A stretch of DNA of 64,000 nucleotides from Ochotona curzoniae (GCF_017591425.1 NW_024465369.1:31643501-31707500); one strand, 5' to 3'. Shown: positions 1 to 12,289, counted from the first letter of the stretch. Numbers and translations: made by a program. Notes: a model not told the origin generated them from the letters alone.

Positions 1-2808
1 GTTGGTGCTTGTTTGCCTGTGGCATCATATGTTAATTGATAACTTAATCATTTTTTGCTGTTTACAATCTGCCTTTATTTCTTTGTTCTAGAAATTCTAA
101 GAAGTGTGCATATTTTCTTGGAGCCTTTGGACCCTACCACTATTTCACACTAGAAGGCACCCTAAGTAGAGGATTGCCGCCTTTGCTTTTGTTGTATTAT
201 CTCTATTTCAGCACAAGAGGGCGCGCTTGTCCCAGGTTTATCTCAAATCTGCAGTTTGTTGTTCAGAATGAACTGCTGGAGGTCCAGAGGTAGTGGCCCT
301 TGGGTTTCTTCTGGCCTTGGATTTCAATCTAGGCTTAACTGCCAACACTCCCTAGACTGACTAGTATCTCTGCTGGTATTCTTGCTTCATTGTTTTCTCC
401 TAACCCTGACTCTGGCTGTAGACCAACCAGATTCTCTTTTTCAGGATTTTAGAATTTGAATAGTAAGACTTGAATTATCCAAAACAGTGTCCTTGAAGGT
501 AGTCTGTAAATTACTGCTGAATTGTTAATGCAAATAACAAAGCCAGTTCTGATCTGAGGAAAGGAAAACAAAATAAAATGAAAGTAAACCACAATGGGGT
601 TAAAAACAAAAAACTAGTTGATTAGAAGCATATACCAGGAACTTGGAGAATTAAGAACTGAATTGCCATTCCTTGGGAAGAGGATGGCCTAGGGCGTATT
701 TTCTCTGAAGTACTTAGCTGCGTGGCACACCTGCCTTCCTTTCTCTTTCCTTCTCATGTGTGTGCACAAGGCCCGAGCTCAAGGAGAGAGAAGCGGGTTT
801 GCCTGACTTGGATCCTGTGTACATCCCGGTGATAGAATGGGGCCCTGTGCTGGGGACAGCCCTAAGAGCCCTAGAGAGCACTATGGATAGGGTTGTTTTT
901 GAGGAGAATTTGTCATGTGGTTACAGATTGAGTATCTTGAAATCCAAAACCTGAAACTTTTGAGTACTGATAAGAGACCACAAATTGAAAACTCCATTTC
1001 ATTCATAAAATTTTTGAGAAAATATTATGTAAAATTACCTTTAAACTGTAAGATATGTATGATAAGGAATGTCTGTGTTAGACTTGATTTCTACTTCCAA
1101 GAACCTTCATGTTGAATTCAATAATAAAAGAAAGGAAAGGACAATGAGAATGTTGCAAAAAATATATGACATATTTGCAAAACTTTACAGCTAGTCAGGC
1201 ACTATAGCAAACATACAGATTCTATCATTTTCTTCTTTTACTTTTTTGGATCAGCATCTGAACTGAGTCAATTCATCTATCTGAGGATGTGACCCAAACA
1301 TTGTTCTAAGGGACCCAAGTTTCTGGTGGCTGATCCTGTCTTGCTTACATAGGGCTGAAATGATTTGATGATAATTTTTTTTATGAACATCCACTGATTG
1401 CCTTCTCTCTGAAGGAAATTCTTCGACTGTGTGCACTGTGGTATCAGTTGGCAGGTAGTAAACAACTTATTTTAAGTGGCTAGTTCAGTAAGGATAAATT
1501 GCTTTTCCTTTCACTTGCCATTTTTGAGGTCCAGCATTGAGCACAAATGGCATGTTATCAACCCATATGTGGATTGTCCTTAGGCTTGCTTTCATGGCTC
1601 ATTTAATGTATAAGGTCATTGATAAGCAACAAGTTAGCCACTTAGTTACTGCATGATATGGATGCATAATGATTGGCTGAAAATAGTGTGATTCAGTCAC
1701 CATATAAATTGATGTTACACAGATTCTTAAGATAATGGATTCACACTACATTCCGTCTACGTTAAATGTGACTGAAGTAACATCCTGAAAAAATTAGTGC
1801 TGTGACTAGTATTTTCATACAACTGAAAATAGTGAAATAAATCATACCCAGCAGGGAAATTTAACTAAGTTGACTCTTTTTGGGTACCTAAAACAGTAAA
1901 ATTATGAAAAGAATTTAGCTCCAACACTTGTGGATGCAAATAAGAGTTTGAGGCGTAATGAATCTTACTATTCTAGGAAGGAAATTTTAAACTACAAAGT
2001 ATCAAAATAGAAATAATTAGTAATATTTATCCTTCCTTTTTATATGATTTATTTATTTTTATTTTACTTTATTTTTTTGTTTGAAAAGCGGAGTTAGAGA
2101 AGGTGAGACAAAGAGAGAGAAGTCCTTCACCCACTGGTTCAGTCTTGAGTGACTACAATGGCCAGAGCTGAAACTAGGAGCCAGGAGTCTTCCCTAAGTC
2201 TCCCACATGGGTGCAGGGGCCTGAGCACCCAAGCCATCCTCTACAACCTGCTCAAGCTATCAGCACTGAGCCCAGTTGGAAGTGGAGTAGTTGGGACATG
2301 AACTGGCGCCCACATGGGATGCCAGCACCGCAGGTGGAAGCTTGGTTCACTACACCATAGCATCAGCTCTATAATTACCCATTCTTAAAGAAAAAGTTAA
2401 TGAGATGTTGATTTTTCCAAGAAAGATCAAAACTTAATTTCTAAAAATGCAAACTGTATAAACTTTGCAGTGACCATGTTTACACAAATATACCTAGGTA
2501 CAGTTTTCATGTGTGCTTAGAGATAGTTAATATTTTTGGAAGTAATAGTATGTCTACATGTTTTGGGTTAGTTAATCTAAAACAAATATATTGTATTGCA
2601 TTTAGAAGCCTCATTAAAATATATAATGGTAATTGTCAAAGCACTATTTTTGTTACTTGTAAAATGAAATGAGAGGAGTGTGAGTAAAGAAAAGAAGTCA
2701 CATTCTCCAAGGTATATATTTTTCTTAAGTTCTTAAAAACAAAACAAACAACAATCTATTTCATACTATTAAATTTCTAGGACTAATGACTGTTTTCGAA
2801 TGTTTTAG
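1..2808 (+). other. UBR3: UBR3 intron (partial, upstream part outside window)
   Basis: This stretch precedes the first recognisable UBR3 exon and ends in an acceptor (pyrimidine-rich tract, then AG at 2807-2808). It is AT-rich, and the short ORFs in it have no recognisable protein content. One old SINE lies at 2047-2372. I see no further coding exon, although a short one cannot be excluded by eye. Confidence 0.85.
2047..2372 (-). mobile_element. CSINE-type SINE, old copy
   Basis: This is the lagomorph tRNA-headed SINE read in reverse. On the + strand it starts with the T-rich complement of its A-rich tail, passes through the diagnostic 'cactggttcagt', 'caggagtcttccc' and 'tctcccacatgggtgcagg' blocks, and ends with the complement of the tRNA-like head near 'gcccacatgggatgccagca'. 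It is quite diverged, so it is one of the older subfamily members. It lies inside the UBR3 intron, antisense to the gene. Confidence 0.85.
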
Positions 2809-3018
2809 GCCTTGCTTATCCAAGAATCAAAATGGAAATTACCACACCTACTCCAGTTGCCTGAGAATTATAATACCATTTTTCAGTACTACCACAGAAA
2901 AACCTGTAGTGTTTGTACCAAGGTTCCTAAAGACCCCGCTGTTTGTCTTGTTTGTGGTACTTTTGTGTGCCTGAAAGGACTTTGCTGCAAGCAACAGAGT
3001 TACTGTGAATGTGTTTTG
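2809..3018 (+). CDS. UBR3: UBR3 coding exon, third from last
   Basis: A 210-bp exon encoding 70 residues, phase 0 at both ends, with acceptor AG at 2807-2808 and donor GTAAGC at 3019. The translation runs from ALLIQESKWKLPHLLQ to QSYCECVL and reads as the C-terminal part of UBR3, an E3 ubiquitin ligase of the UBR-box family (human protein about 1,888 residues). It holds a cysteine-rich block with CSVC, CLVC, CLKGLCC and CEC motifs, which continues into the next exon. In UBR1/UBR2 relatives the equivalent C-terminal region folds around zinc, so zinc binding is inferred from family structure. The UBR box and RING domain lie upstream, outside the window. Conservation with the human protein as I remember it appears nearly complete, so the gene looks intact here. 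Confidence 0.97.
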
Positions 3019-3553
3019 GTAAGCAATAGTAAATAATATAAAATTTATGAAAAATGGAAATCTTATATCACATTGAATGGGGTATATGTGGTGAAACGAG
3101 TTCTTCAAATTGAACTACTCCATGAATTAAACACAATACATCTTGAGACTGGTTTTGTTTTTGTTTTTTAAGTAGAGGGTTGAGAAGAAATTTGTAAGGC
3201 TTTAAGTGAATAAAGCTCTGGTTAAGTGCAGTTTCCGATCTCCTTTCCCACTGTCTGTTAATGATGTACATCCCTGGGACTGTGGCTCAGCACACATCTG
3301 TGCTGTGGTGGTTGACAGCCTATGAACCAAGTGGACTTTTATTTTTATTATTTTCTGGATAATCCTGACCCAAACTCCACCTAATGTGTTAATAGTGAAG
3401 TATTGAGAGTAGTGTTAGGAGCTTAACTCAGATGAAATCTGAAAAATTTTGAATATATCTTTGTTATCTAGAAGTCATTTAATTTACACACTGTTGATTG
3501 TTACAATGTCTGTTGGATTATGAAGTGTACTTATACACTTAAATTTTGTTTAG
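3019..3553 (+). other. UBR3: UBR3 intron
   Basis: A 535-bp intron with donor GTAAGC at 3019 and acceptor TTTAG ending at 3553. No repeat or coding segment is recognised. The next downstream exon joins in frame. Confidence 0.93.
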
Positions 3554-3693
3554 CATTCTCAGAACTGTGGTGCCGGAACTGGGATCTTCCTTTTGATCAA
3601 TGCATCAGTGATTATCATCATTCGAGGCCACCGCTTCTGTCTTTGGGGGTCGGTGTATCTGGATGCACATGGAGAGGAAGACCGGGATCTTAG
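3554..3693 (+). CDS. UBR3: UBR3 coding exon, second from last
   Basis: A 140-bp exon with acceptor AG at 3552-3553 and donor at 3694 (AG|GTCAGA). It starts in phase 0 and ends two bases into an Arg codon completed by the next exon. It encodes [20 protein letters not shown] followed by an Ile-rich stretch, [20 protein letters not shown] and RDLR. The His and Cys at the start (HSQNC) extend the cysteine/histidine cluster of the previous exon. The hydrophobic [14 protein letters not shown] run is more likely a buried strand of the C-terminal fold than a membrane span, since UBR3 relatives are soluble; that is inference. The reading frame is undamaged. Confidence 0.97.
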
Positions 3694-3969
3694 GTCAGAT
3701 ATGCAAGGATATAGCATGGTTTTTATTGAAGTTTGGTCAGCAGACACCAATTTTCTACCTTGTTAACTATATTGTTTTTCTTAACTGCTTATGTCCAGTA
3801 GTCAGTTATAACCTATTTCTGGTTTTTGAGATATTTTCTCTATCAGCATGCTAAAGAAACATGAATTTGTATGTTAGATTTTTGCCATAAAGAGTCAATG
3901 AGAAATGAAATACTTTTGAAATCTTAATTGTATTGTATTACTTTTCATGCTTTTTCTTTTTTATTCCAG
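3694..3969 (+). other. UBR3: UBR3 last intron
   Basis: A 276-bp intron from GTCAGA at 3694 to a strong acceptor (a pyrimidine-rich tract, then TTCCAG) ending at 3969. It contains no recognised repeat. Confidence 0.93.
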
Positions 3970-4087
3970 GCGAGGCAAACCTCTCTACATTTGCAAAGAA
4001 AGATACAAAGTTCTCGAGCAGCAGTGGATTTCTCATACTTTTGATCACATCAATAAAAGATGGGGTCCACATTACAATGGGCTGTGA
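3970..4087 (+). CDS. UBR3: UBR3 terminal coding exon with stop codon
   Basis: Its first base completes the split Arg codon. The reading then gives RGKPLYICKERYKVLEQQWI, SHTFDHINKRWGPHYNGL and a TGA stop at 4085-4087. Together with the two exons before it, this completes the last ~155 residues of UBR3. The HYNGL end matches the family terminus, so there is no truncation or extension. UBR3 is a cytosolic RING-type E3 ligase. From published work it is linked to sensory tissue biology and to ubiquitination of targets such as APE1 and myosin-pathway proteins; none of this can be read from the sequence here. Confidence 0.97.
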
Positions 4088-4794
4088 CTCACCACCTCAG
4101 CATTGCATTCTAGTGTCATTTTCATTAAGAATTTATTTTATCAACAATAAGCTTTAACTTAATTTGGGAATAATATTTGCTGAGGGGAAAAAGACACATT
4201 ATGAAGCCTTTCCAAAATTAGGTGCTTGGTAATCACATTAATGAAATCATACTTTGAAAAAAGTGTCTGGAGAGTGTAACAAATAAGTGAAATCATTCTT
4301 TAGTGGTTTTTTGTTTAAGTGCACAATTGATAAGAAGCACAACTTGTTCACAAAATCATTCAGAATTGATTCTCCCTGCAGTGCATATCAGCTATTCATT
4401 TATATGTGGAGTGGGTGTGATTTATTTGAAATTTTGCTCCTGTTTTCTATTTGTGTGTTTTAATTTGCATTTGCTAAACATAATGCATCTTTTTTCCTCA
4501 CCATTTGTGTGTTGATTTGAGATTTTTTGCTGTATGTAATTAGAAAAAATGTAAAACATGATTATGTGAAATACTGTATAGTAAAAGTTGGTCTAATAGT
4601 AGAAATTAATTTTTTTTTAATTGTGGGGAGTCTGTTAAAAGTTTAAGGATTTGCTGAAAACTTAATTCATTCTCAGGAATTTCATAAGTATTCTCCCAGG
4701 TAAATAATTGAAGTAGCTGTAAAATAAGTAGATAGCTGTTGTTAATATATTACAGTGCATTTTGGGGGACATATGTGTGGCTGGGGAGCCTTAA

Positions 4795-4800
4795 AATAAA
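4795..4800 (+). terminator. UBR3: candidate proximal UBR3 poly(A) signal
   Basis: AATAAA about 0.7 kb after the stop codon. Other internal copies are at 4974-4979, 5372-5377 and 6000-6005. Each could end a shorter isoform; context alone does not rank them. Confidence 0.35.
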
Positions 4801-6295
4801 AATCTGCTGTTTCATTTGGGTGGATTGGTAGAGGTAGCAACACAGCTTTTCCTACAAAATTAAAGTTTAAGAAATATATGTGGCAGGTTTTGAGTCTGCG
4901 CATACCCACTTCTTATCTACCAAGCAAGTTTTTGTTCATCTGAGTGGATTAGAAATGTTCAGTCTTCCCCACAAATAAATCACACGTTTCAAAGCTTTCC
5001 CATCAGCCCAAGAGGTTCAGCTGAATTGTGTTTGTACAGTAAAGTTAACTGCTATTTCTGTTTGGTTTCCTTAAAGGGGGGACATGGCTCAATGGTGATG
5101 ACCTCAAGAATCTGTGGTGCATCTTCTTAGAAACTGCTTGTGGAAGCAGTTTGTAGGGTCTTAAAATTGCTAAGAATGGGGATGTTTGAACTAAAGCTTA
5201 CCTATAAGTAGGAAAGGAAAACCACCAAAATGCGTGTTCTATATTGCTACCAGGAAATTTTTTTCCAAATGATTAATTTGATGAGTTTTTCACATTTAGT
5301 GCTGTCAAGCAGTTCTTGACACATTTAATTTCCATGACTTGTCATATTGAAATTATGTTTTTTTATGTAAAAATAAACTAAATATAATAGAACAATATAA
5401 AAACATGAGATCCATATTCTAAAAAAAAATTTCAACATTACAGAGTATGAAAATGGACATTAAATGATGACTTGCACTAATATAGGGAAAACAGAATAGT
5501 ACATACCCAGATGTGTTCAGGAAGTCAAAAAACCACCTGTAACTCCACAATGAAATACATGGAAATAGCTTGCTATTTTTATATCTTTCCAAAGTATTAA
5601 GATAACTTTCTGTAAATCCAGAATGATTCTGTTGGACAAAATCACTGTCTTTTCCAACACATTGCTGCTTTTTAAAATCCTGTATCATAAGTTCAGCCTA
5701 TCATATTTTTTGCATCAATTATTATGAATACCAGACCATTTGTGAGTGTGGTTAAAGAGCAAAATACTAATTTACATCTCTAGTAAATATTGTTACAGGA
5801 TTCACAAACTTGAATAATTCTGCAGTTTGAAACTCTGATGCTATATACACATGGTATAATGTATTCAAGCTTTGATTATTACATATTTAAAATGGAATGT
5901 TTTTGGTTGTGCATATGGATGTGAAGTGAAAATATTAGCCTTAACTTTAATCTTTGGATATTTGATAGTGTTTATTTCAATATTGGTGAATTAGTCACCA
6001 ATAAATTTTACAGAAGCACTTGGTTGAAGATTGTACTTGAATACATACATGCATGCTGCTAAACTAGAACTTTAATTTTTTCCCCATAACTTTTATAAGT
6101 CCCATTTATAAACCCACTTTTAAAATTAACAGGTCCAACTTAGAGTGATGTGTGTATATTATTCAAAAATAAGTACTGGTGTGATATTGTGTGTGAATGA
6201 TTTAAATACAGTACATTACTGTAGAAGCTAAATCAATCTTTATAATTAAGCATAAATTACAAAATTTAGAAATAATCAACATTGTAAGATATGTT

Positions 6296-6301
6296 AATAA
6301 A
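6296..6301 (+). terminator. UBR3: candidate distal UBR3 poly(A) signal
   Basis: AATAAA followed 10-25 bases on by a GT-rich element (tttggtttgtg), the usual arrangement of a mammalian cleavage site. It is the last such signal before the sequence loses the low-repeat AT-rich character of the UTR. Confidence 0.55.
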
Positions 6302-6320
6302 AACCTGCCATTTGGTTTGT

Positions 6321-8789
6321 GAAAGGTCCTTAAAGGTGTTTAATGCTTACATGTTTTTCCTTTTTTCAAAGGTATGGACAGTAATGCATGTGAGTGAGTG
6401 GCTGAAAAGATCAGAGCAAACATAACTAGTAGTTGCTTTAAGGTAGAGTTTAGTGTAAAAGATCTATTCACTTACTGCCTTGTGGACAGGCCTTACCTGT
6501 TTCTTGTTTGTCTCCTAACTGCTGTAAAGCTGAGCATGTGTTTGTGGTGGGGAGAGGAGTTAGACTGCCCCACTGTTCTGAATCCTGCTGTTTTCTGAGA
6601 GTGCCAGCTAGACTTCAACATTGACTGCTGCTTTATGATAACACTTATTCTGAGTTGTCTATGGCCTTATTGAAGTTGACATTCCTCACACCTATCCTCA
6701 TAACCTGTGGCTCACCAGCGGGGACCAGCTGGGAATCCATTGTTTCCGCAGGTTTTTCATCCTGTTTTATATATTCTCTCTCTCTCTTTTTTTTTTTTTT
6801 TAATTTCTGTGCTTTAGAAAAGATGTTGACTAAAAGCACTGAAGGCTTAGAAGTAACCAGATGAGAAATTGGATCCCAGATTCTCTACTAGTTCCAGGAT
6901 TGGCATTGCTAAGTTTCTAGGGCCTGTTGCTGGTTGGTATCTGACTTGTTGGGAAAAGAAAGAAAAAACAAACAAAAATAAAACCATAGTTTTAACCGCT
7001 GGAATGAAGTCAGCAAGTCAAGGCACGGTCTTTGGTTGGTGTGCATGATAGTTGACCTGTGGCAGTGTCTCAGCTGCTTTCACGTCATGTGGTCCTTTCC
7101 TTGGCCTTGCGATCTCACTGCAGGATACTGAGCACTGCTTCATGCAACAAGGGCCACCTGGGCCAGGCAGGGACAGCAATGTGGTCACTAGTTATAATGT
7201 GTTGACTTTCCTTTTGTCAGGCATGTCAAGTGTGCACAAGTGTTACCTCCTATCTTATTGTACAGGAATTAATTAGCAGTGGAATAACTGCGACTTTAGC
7301 TGGAGGGATACAGCAAAAAAGGCGCAATGAGACCTAGTACAAAGACTGTCCTGTGTGATTTGAAGATGGAGCCCAACAATAGAGCAGGAGGAGAAGAAGG
7401 AAAAAGCACCAGAGAAAGCAAAGAAAGTCTGGAGCTAAAGAAGAAAATGTGTTCGATTGTGTCTTGTGTTGGTGACAGTGGATCAGGATCACATGTTGAC
7501 AGGAAGCAGACATATTATATCTGGGGGTTTGAGGTCAGTGGCAAAATATTAGAGATTAGGCCAGAAATAAAATGCATCACAGAAGCCCCATGGGGATCTC
7601 AGTAGGACTAGAAGCCCTAACAGTTGAAGGGGGCTGATTAAAAAGGTTCTGTAACATTATGGAATTCCTGGGATTTGCAGACCAGGACCTGAAGGATGTA
7701 AATTAAACTGCTAGAATAATTTCATGGTTTGGGCATTAAAGAGTTGGGGGCAGTATGTAAGCACACAATGTAAGATGAAAAAGTAGTTAGGACTGTGGGT
7801 GGAAATGACTAGAAGCTATGTTGTACTTGTGGAATACATTGAGGGATATTGAATCAGAAGCCACAAGGCAAGAAACAGATTTAATGGGGATGGTTCAAGA
7901 AGAAATGTATCAAAGCATTTAAATTATTTACTAAGTATTTGATAAATTTATCAAGATCTTCCTCTGTAGCAAGCATTATGATAAATACTAAAAATATAAA
8001 GGAAAATGTCAGGTAACCCCTTCTCTCAAATAGTTTTCTTATGTGATCACTGCTCCAAATGATGTGTTTATCAAGGGATGACGAGAGACAGAGTCGAAGA
8101 TGGTATATAAAGAAAGACCCTCTAAACCAGAAGTAGGGAGTATGTGGAGGCTTCCAAGGGATAAGGATTCCAACATGACTCCCAAATGCCATGTAGTCAT
8201 ACTTTTATCAGGGTGAGAGAAGAAGTATGGAGATGAATGTTTTAACGCTCAACTTGTATTAGTTGCTGTGTTTATTCATTTGGTATTGTCTCAAGTGTGA
8301 AATCAGAAGTCCTAGTTTTGAATAACCTCTTTGTAAAGTGTGTTAGGAATGTGCCTTGTTTCAGGCAGTACCCTCTTCCTGCAGTGACTTGTGAAAGTAA
8401 GGTGTGCATTACTTCCAGGCAGCAGCTGTGCAGTTGGGCATACCTGAAAAGGGCAGCTGCTCAAGGGATCATTACAGAACTAGGCTCTGCCTGTTTTCTT
8501 ATTTTCACATTGCTGGGCGTTCGTCCTCCTGGCTCTGAGATGCTGCTAAACCCAGAGCTGCCATGCGGATGCAAGCCAAATGGTAGTTAATCTTATTTTC
8601 TGGGCCAAATGGTCAAAAGCCTCTTCCTAAGAATGTACCCTTTGCTCATCAAGAGAATCCCTTAGTTCATCTTTGTGTACATCTCATAAGTCAAGCAAGT
8701 TAGGGAACCACTAACCTTAGCTGCAAAAATCTTGGGGTGGTATTTTAGCTTTGGAGGAAGGAAAGATCTTGTCTACTTTTTTGTCGACT
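6321..8789. other. intergenic, no gene recognised
   Basis: This first stretch after UBR3 has a poly-T run with a CT-rich start at about 6776-6802. It has only short ORFs (up to ~100 codons at 7881-8192 and 7327-7605) with no recognisable protein motif. Nothing suggests exons. Confidence 0.6.
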
Positions 8790-8880
8790 ATTTCAATATT
8801 TGCCACATTTTCCCATCTGTGCAACAGAGGCAATAACTAGTGATTACAGGAGCTCAGACTTGTAATAGATGAGGTGATTC
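8790..8880 (+). mobile_element. MIR SINE fragment, possible
   Basis: The segment around 'cattttcccatctgtgcaac' resembles the MIR core 'tttcctcatctgtaaaatgg'. Divergence is high and the ends cannot be placed. Confidence 0.35.
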
Positions 8881-8889
8881 AGGCTGTAT

Positions 8890-9200
8890 TACTTACCTGT
8901 GGTTGTCACAGTTTGCCCTAACAATGCTCATAAAGCAATGTGCATTTCATCTCACTTTCTGTGGATCAGGAATTCAGCAGCATCTTTTAATTAAGTGGTT
9001 TTGGCCCAGGATCTCTTAAAAAGACTTCAGAGAAGCTTGCACCCAGGATCGTAGTCCTCAGGGCTTTGTCCAGGCTGGAGGATCTGCTTCTCATACCAAC
9101 CCAAGTCTGTAGACTTTACTGACCAAAGACTAGTTCCTTACCAAGTGGGCCTCCACCTAGGGCTACTTGCAATACGATGGCTGATGTTCTTTGAAACAGG
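8890..9200 (-). mobile_element. ancient LTR-like repeat (MaLR/ERVL-type), fragment
   Basis: The order of blocks ('ctgtggttgtcacagt', 'tcactttctgtggatcagga', 'ggctggaggatctgcttc', 'gtgggcctccacctagggct') follows a common old mammalian interspersed repeat that I remember as LTR-related. The exact family cannot be fixed without a library search. No coding part is attached. Confidence 0.4.
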
Positions 9201-9847
9201 TGATCCAAGGGCTGGGGGAGGAGAGTATATGAGGGATAGGGGCAGAGAGGGAGAACACACACAAAGCATGGTCAAAGTTCTAGTGTCTGTTTCTTACAAA
9301 CTAAATTAAGAAGTGGCGTATCACTTTTGCCAAACATGCCAGGATTAGGATGGGGGAGCATTATTGGGTCCAAGTTACGGAAGAAAAGTGACAAATGAGT
9401 AGACAGATTAAAGATGTCCCTGAGGTAAGAACAAGATAGTAACCTTATAGCAGAGGAGACTAGTGACACCAAGGTTAACATCACCAATGATAAAGCGTCT
9501 GCGCTTCCTGAGCCCCCGAAGTTAATGTTCTGAGAAGTGTACATTTCCCTTTTGTAATCGTAAGACATTTTAACTCCATCCCAATCTTGTGAAAACACCA
9601 GACAAATCCAGCAGAAGGACAGTCTATGAAATAACCAGTGCTCTAGGAAGGTGTTAAGGTGAAAGTGAAATGAAAGAAATAACTAAATACAATGTGGGCT
9701 CTTGGACAAGATTGTCATACACACACAAAATGGGTATTAGCCAGAAAAATCACAAAATTCAAATAAGGTCTATTGTTTTAGCTAATACATTTAAACCAGT
9801 GTTGATGTCTTTTATAAAAAGTCAATTTTGGCTTTTAGAAAATATTA
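9201..9847. other. intergenic, nothing recognised
   Basis: The only ORF longer than 100 codons (9272-9598, minus) has no recognisable protein features. No repeat family is recognised. Confidence 0.5.
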
Positions 9848-10075
9848 AACTTTTTATTTGAAAAGTAGAGAAAGATTTTCTTTTTATTAGTTTGTTCTCT
9901 TAAATGGACTGCCTGCAATAGCCAAATTGAGACCAGGAACCAGAAACCTCTTCTGGGCCTCCCACATGCGAGGCAGGGGTCTAAAGTCTTGGGACATCTC
10001 ATCTTTCAGTGCCCTTTTAAGGGAATTAGCAGGAACTGCTAATGGAAGCATAAAGGTCGATGTGAAATGCCAGCT
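9848..10075 (-). mobile_element. CSINE-type SINE, degraded
   Basis: It has the remnant tail complement 'ctttttatttgaaaagtaga', then 'aaacctcttctgggcctccc', then the head region. The middle carries deletions and a diverged pyrimidine-rich stretch, so this is an old copy. Confidence 0.7.
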
Positions 10076-10519
10076 TCACTGTATTTTTAAAAAATCCTCA
10101 AAAGTATAATCTAGTAATTGTGAGGATATGGTGCCCTTCCAGTAGCAAAGATGGAAAACTAGTTTTAAATATTTTCTCTGGACAGTAGTGACATCATCCT
10201 ACTTCTGAAATTGCTTCTAGAAGCTATGTGATGAGACAGTACACATAAACCAGAGTCAACAGAAAAATAATACAAACAGATCTATGGACTTAAGATATTA
10301 AAGTTCTTCGACACATACGCTTGAGTTTTTAAATTTGAGAAGTAACCACTGAGAAATTCTAGTACCGAAATAAATCACCAACATTAAGAACCCATTAGAG
10401 CTATTAATGATATGGTTAAGAAACAATTAGCAAACCAGGTTGTAAGAAGATTTATGTTGAATTCAGTACAAACACTACAAAGTGAAAATAATAGATAAAG
10501 CACACAAAGTGTCACACAA

Positions 10520-10970
10520 ATGAAGAGTCAGGGAACACAGGATGTGGGAGAGACAATATTGGAAAAATGATTATAATTTTCCTGAACTGATGGAAGATAC
10601 TGAGTTACAAATGTAAGAAATTCAATAGATCCCAAAAAGGATAAATAGACTGTCTCAGTACCTGGACATACCATAGTGTTAACTGCAGAAAGCTGCTCAG
10701 GAAATAAAGTGTGTATTACCTTAAAGATACCTGATTTCTCAATAGTAACACTGGGAACAAGAACAAGGAGACAGCAGGAAAATATCTTTAGTGTTGAAAT
10801 AAAAATAACATTTCACCAGAGATCCTGTACACAATTCTTGAAGAGTAGAGACATTTAAAAACAGAATTTAACAGTTACAGGTTCTCACAAAGGAAAATCC
10901 AAAGACTTCTTTAACAAAAGAAAGTCCTGATGAAAGACAATTTCAGCAACAACAACAAAAAAACATGGTA
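10520..10970 (+). mobile_element. L1M/HAL1 remnant, ORF1-end region
   Basis: Blocks such as 'gaactgatggaagatactga', 'cccaaaaaggataaatagac' and 'gacataccatag' follow, in order, the ORF1-end region of old L1M/HAL1 elements (established family, recalled pattern). The reading frame is destroyed. It is probably the upstream part of the same inactive element as the L1 fragment at 11165-11990. Confidence 0.6.
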
Positions 10971-11024
10971 AAAGATATGAATACAGATAAATAAACATTT
11001 TAATATTATCTGCTACATTCCTGG

Positions 11025-11140
11025 ACTCATTAGCAGGAGGTTGGGTGGGAAGCAGAGCAGCTGGGACACACACGTGCTCCACTGTCGGATGCCAGCATCA
11101 CAAGTGGTTCTTAACTACAACTATGATGCAGCAGCCCCCA
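11025..11140 (-). mobile_element. CSINE fragment, head half
   Basis: The piece from 'ggttgggtgggaagcagagc' to 'ccagcatcacaagtggttct' matches the tRNA-related half of the SINE on the minus strand. The tail half is missing or beyond recognition. It separates two L1M fragments. Confidence 0.6.
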
Positions 11141-11164
11141 ACTCAACAACAACAACAGATAAAT

Positions 11165-11990
11165 TGAGCTTTATCAACTTGTAAAGTGTTGGTACTTCAA
11201 AGAATGCTATCCAAGTGAGAAGACAGCCGCAGCATGGAAGAACACATTAGCAAATCATGTATCCAGAATTTATTAAGAGCTGTAAACACAAAGCCCAAAT
11301 GTAAAATGGGTAAAAGACTTGAACAGGTTTTTTCAAAAGAGGACAAATGACAAGCAAAAGGTGTTCAACATCATTAAACATTAGGGACATACAAGTGATA
11401 CCACTTCACAACTACCAGGATACCTCAATAATAAAAAAGGATAAATGTTGAGGAGGATTTGGGACATGCCATTATGATGTGAAGAGAATCTAGGGATGGC
11501 TGGACCAGCGTGCATTGCTGGTAGGAGTGTAAAATGGTGCATTTACTGTGTGCAGTAGTTCCTCAAAAAGTTAAAACACTTACTACATGATCCAGAAATT
11601 CTACTCCTAGCTATCTACCTAAAATCAAAACATGTTCACATAAAAGCTTGCTCATAAATATTTTCTGCAGCATTATTCATAGTAGTAAAAACAAGTATCA
11701 ATGGATGAACAAATATCAAAAGATTATTCAAATATAAAAGGGTTGTGGATGAATCTTGCAAACATGATGCTAACTAAGGTAAGTCAGACACAAAATTTAC
11801 ACAGAAAGGCTATTTACATGACACATCAAGGATGGGCAAGTCCATGCAGATAGGAGACAGGTTGGTGGTTGCCAGGAAAATGGGGGAGGAAGGCATGGGG
11901 TATAACTGAGGGAAATAAAAGATTTTTCTGGAATTAAGTAGCAGTAATGATTGTACAATCTTGTGACTATGAGAGCATTTCAAAAAGTTT
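11165..11990 (+). mobile_element. L1M fragment: ORF2 C-terminus and 3' UTR
   Basis: The sequence follows the well-known 3' end of mammalian-wide L1M elements. Recognisable blocks in order are 'aaaaggtgttcaacatcatt', 'gataccacttcacaactacc', 'gcattgctggtaggagtgta', 'cagtagttcctcaaaaagtt', 'gcagcattattcatagtagt' and 'ttggtggttgccaggaaaat'. Many stops and indels mark it as long dead. Confidence 0.85.
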
Positions 11991-12124
11991 CAGGAATAAG
12001 GAGTTACATATTTTGAGAGAAAAGGAATTTTTAAAAACAAATGATGTGAAGAGCTCATTTGCATTTCATAATTGCTTCAAAATAAGCTTACTATTTAATT
12101 CCACTTTCTATGAACTACTGAAAT
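11969..12124. mobile_element. possible small palindromic DNA transposon (MITE-like)
   Basis: The two ends are roughly complementary ('atttcaaaaagtttcagg' against 'tttctatgaactactgaaat'), about 155 bp apart, with an AT-rich interior. This resembles old mariner-type non-autonomous elements. The left end overlaps the L1M 3' border. Confidence 0.35.
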
Positions 12125-12289
12125 AATACTTAATGGTAATGAAAAAATACTGGTAGATTTAGTAAGGATAGATTTTGTCATGTGACATCTAAAAACAGTT
12201 AGTGCAAGCACATCTTCTTAAAGTGCTAATGCATATTACAATTTCTGTAACTTATACTTTGACAAATCCTATCAGGTGATATGGTAGGA

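Larger units (their letters stand above)
4088..6320 (+). other. UBR3: UBR3 3' UTR (end inferred)
   Basis: An AT-rich, repeat-poor stretch directly after the stop codon. It has at least five AATAAA hexamers, the last at 6296-6301, followed by GT-rich sequence (6314-6323). The absence of interspersed repeats across more than 2 kb, in a region otherwise full of them, supports retained UTR function. The true end, and use of the earlier signals, needs transcript data. Confidence 0.7.

Noticed and set aside
760..954. Possible extra UBR3 exon upstream
   Set aside because: The short ORF does not resemble UBR3 and lacks a convincing acceptor and donor pair in frame.
8890..9200. Retroviral coding remnants next to LTR-like pieces
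   Set aside because: No gag, pol or env-like reading frame is visible near any of the LTR-type fragments (8890, 28855, 47905, 57250, 58990).
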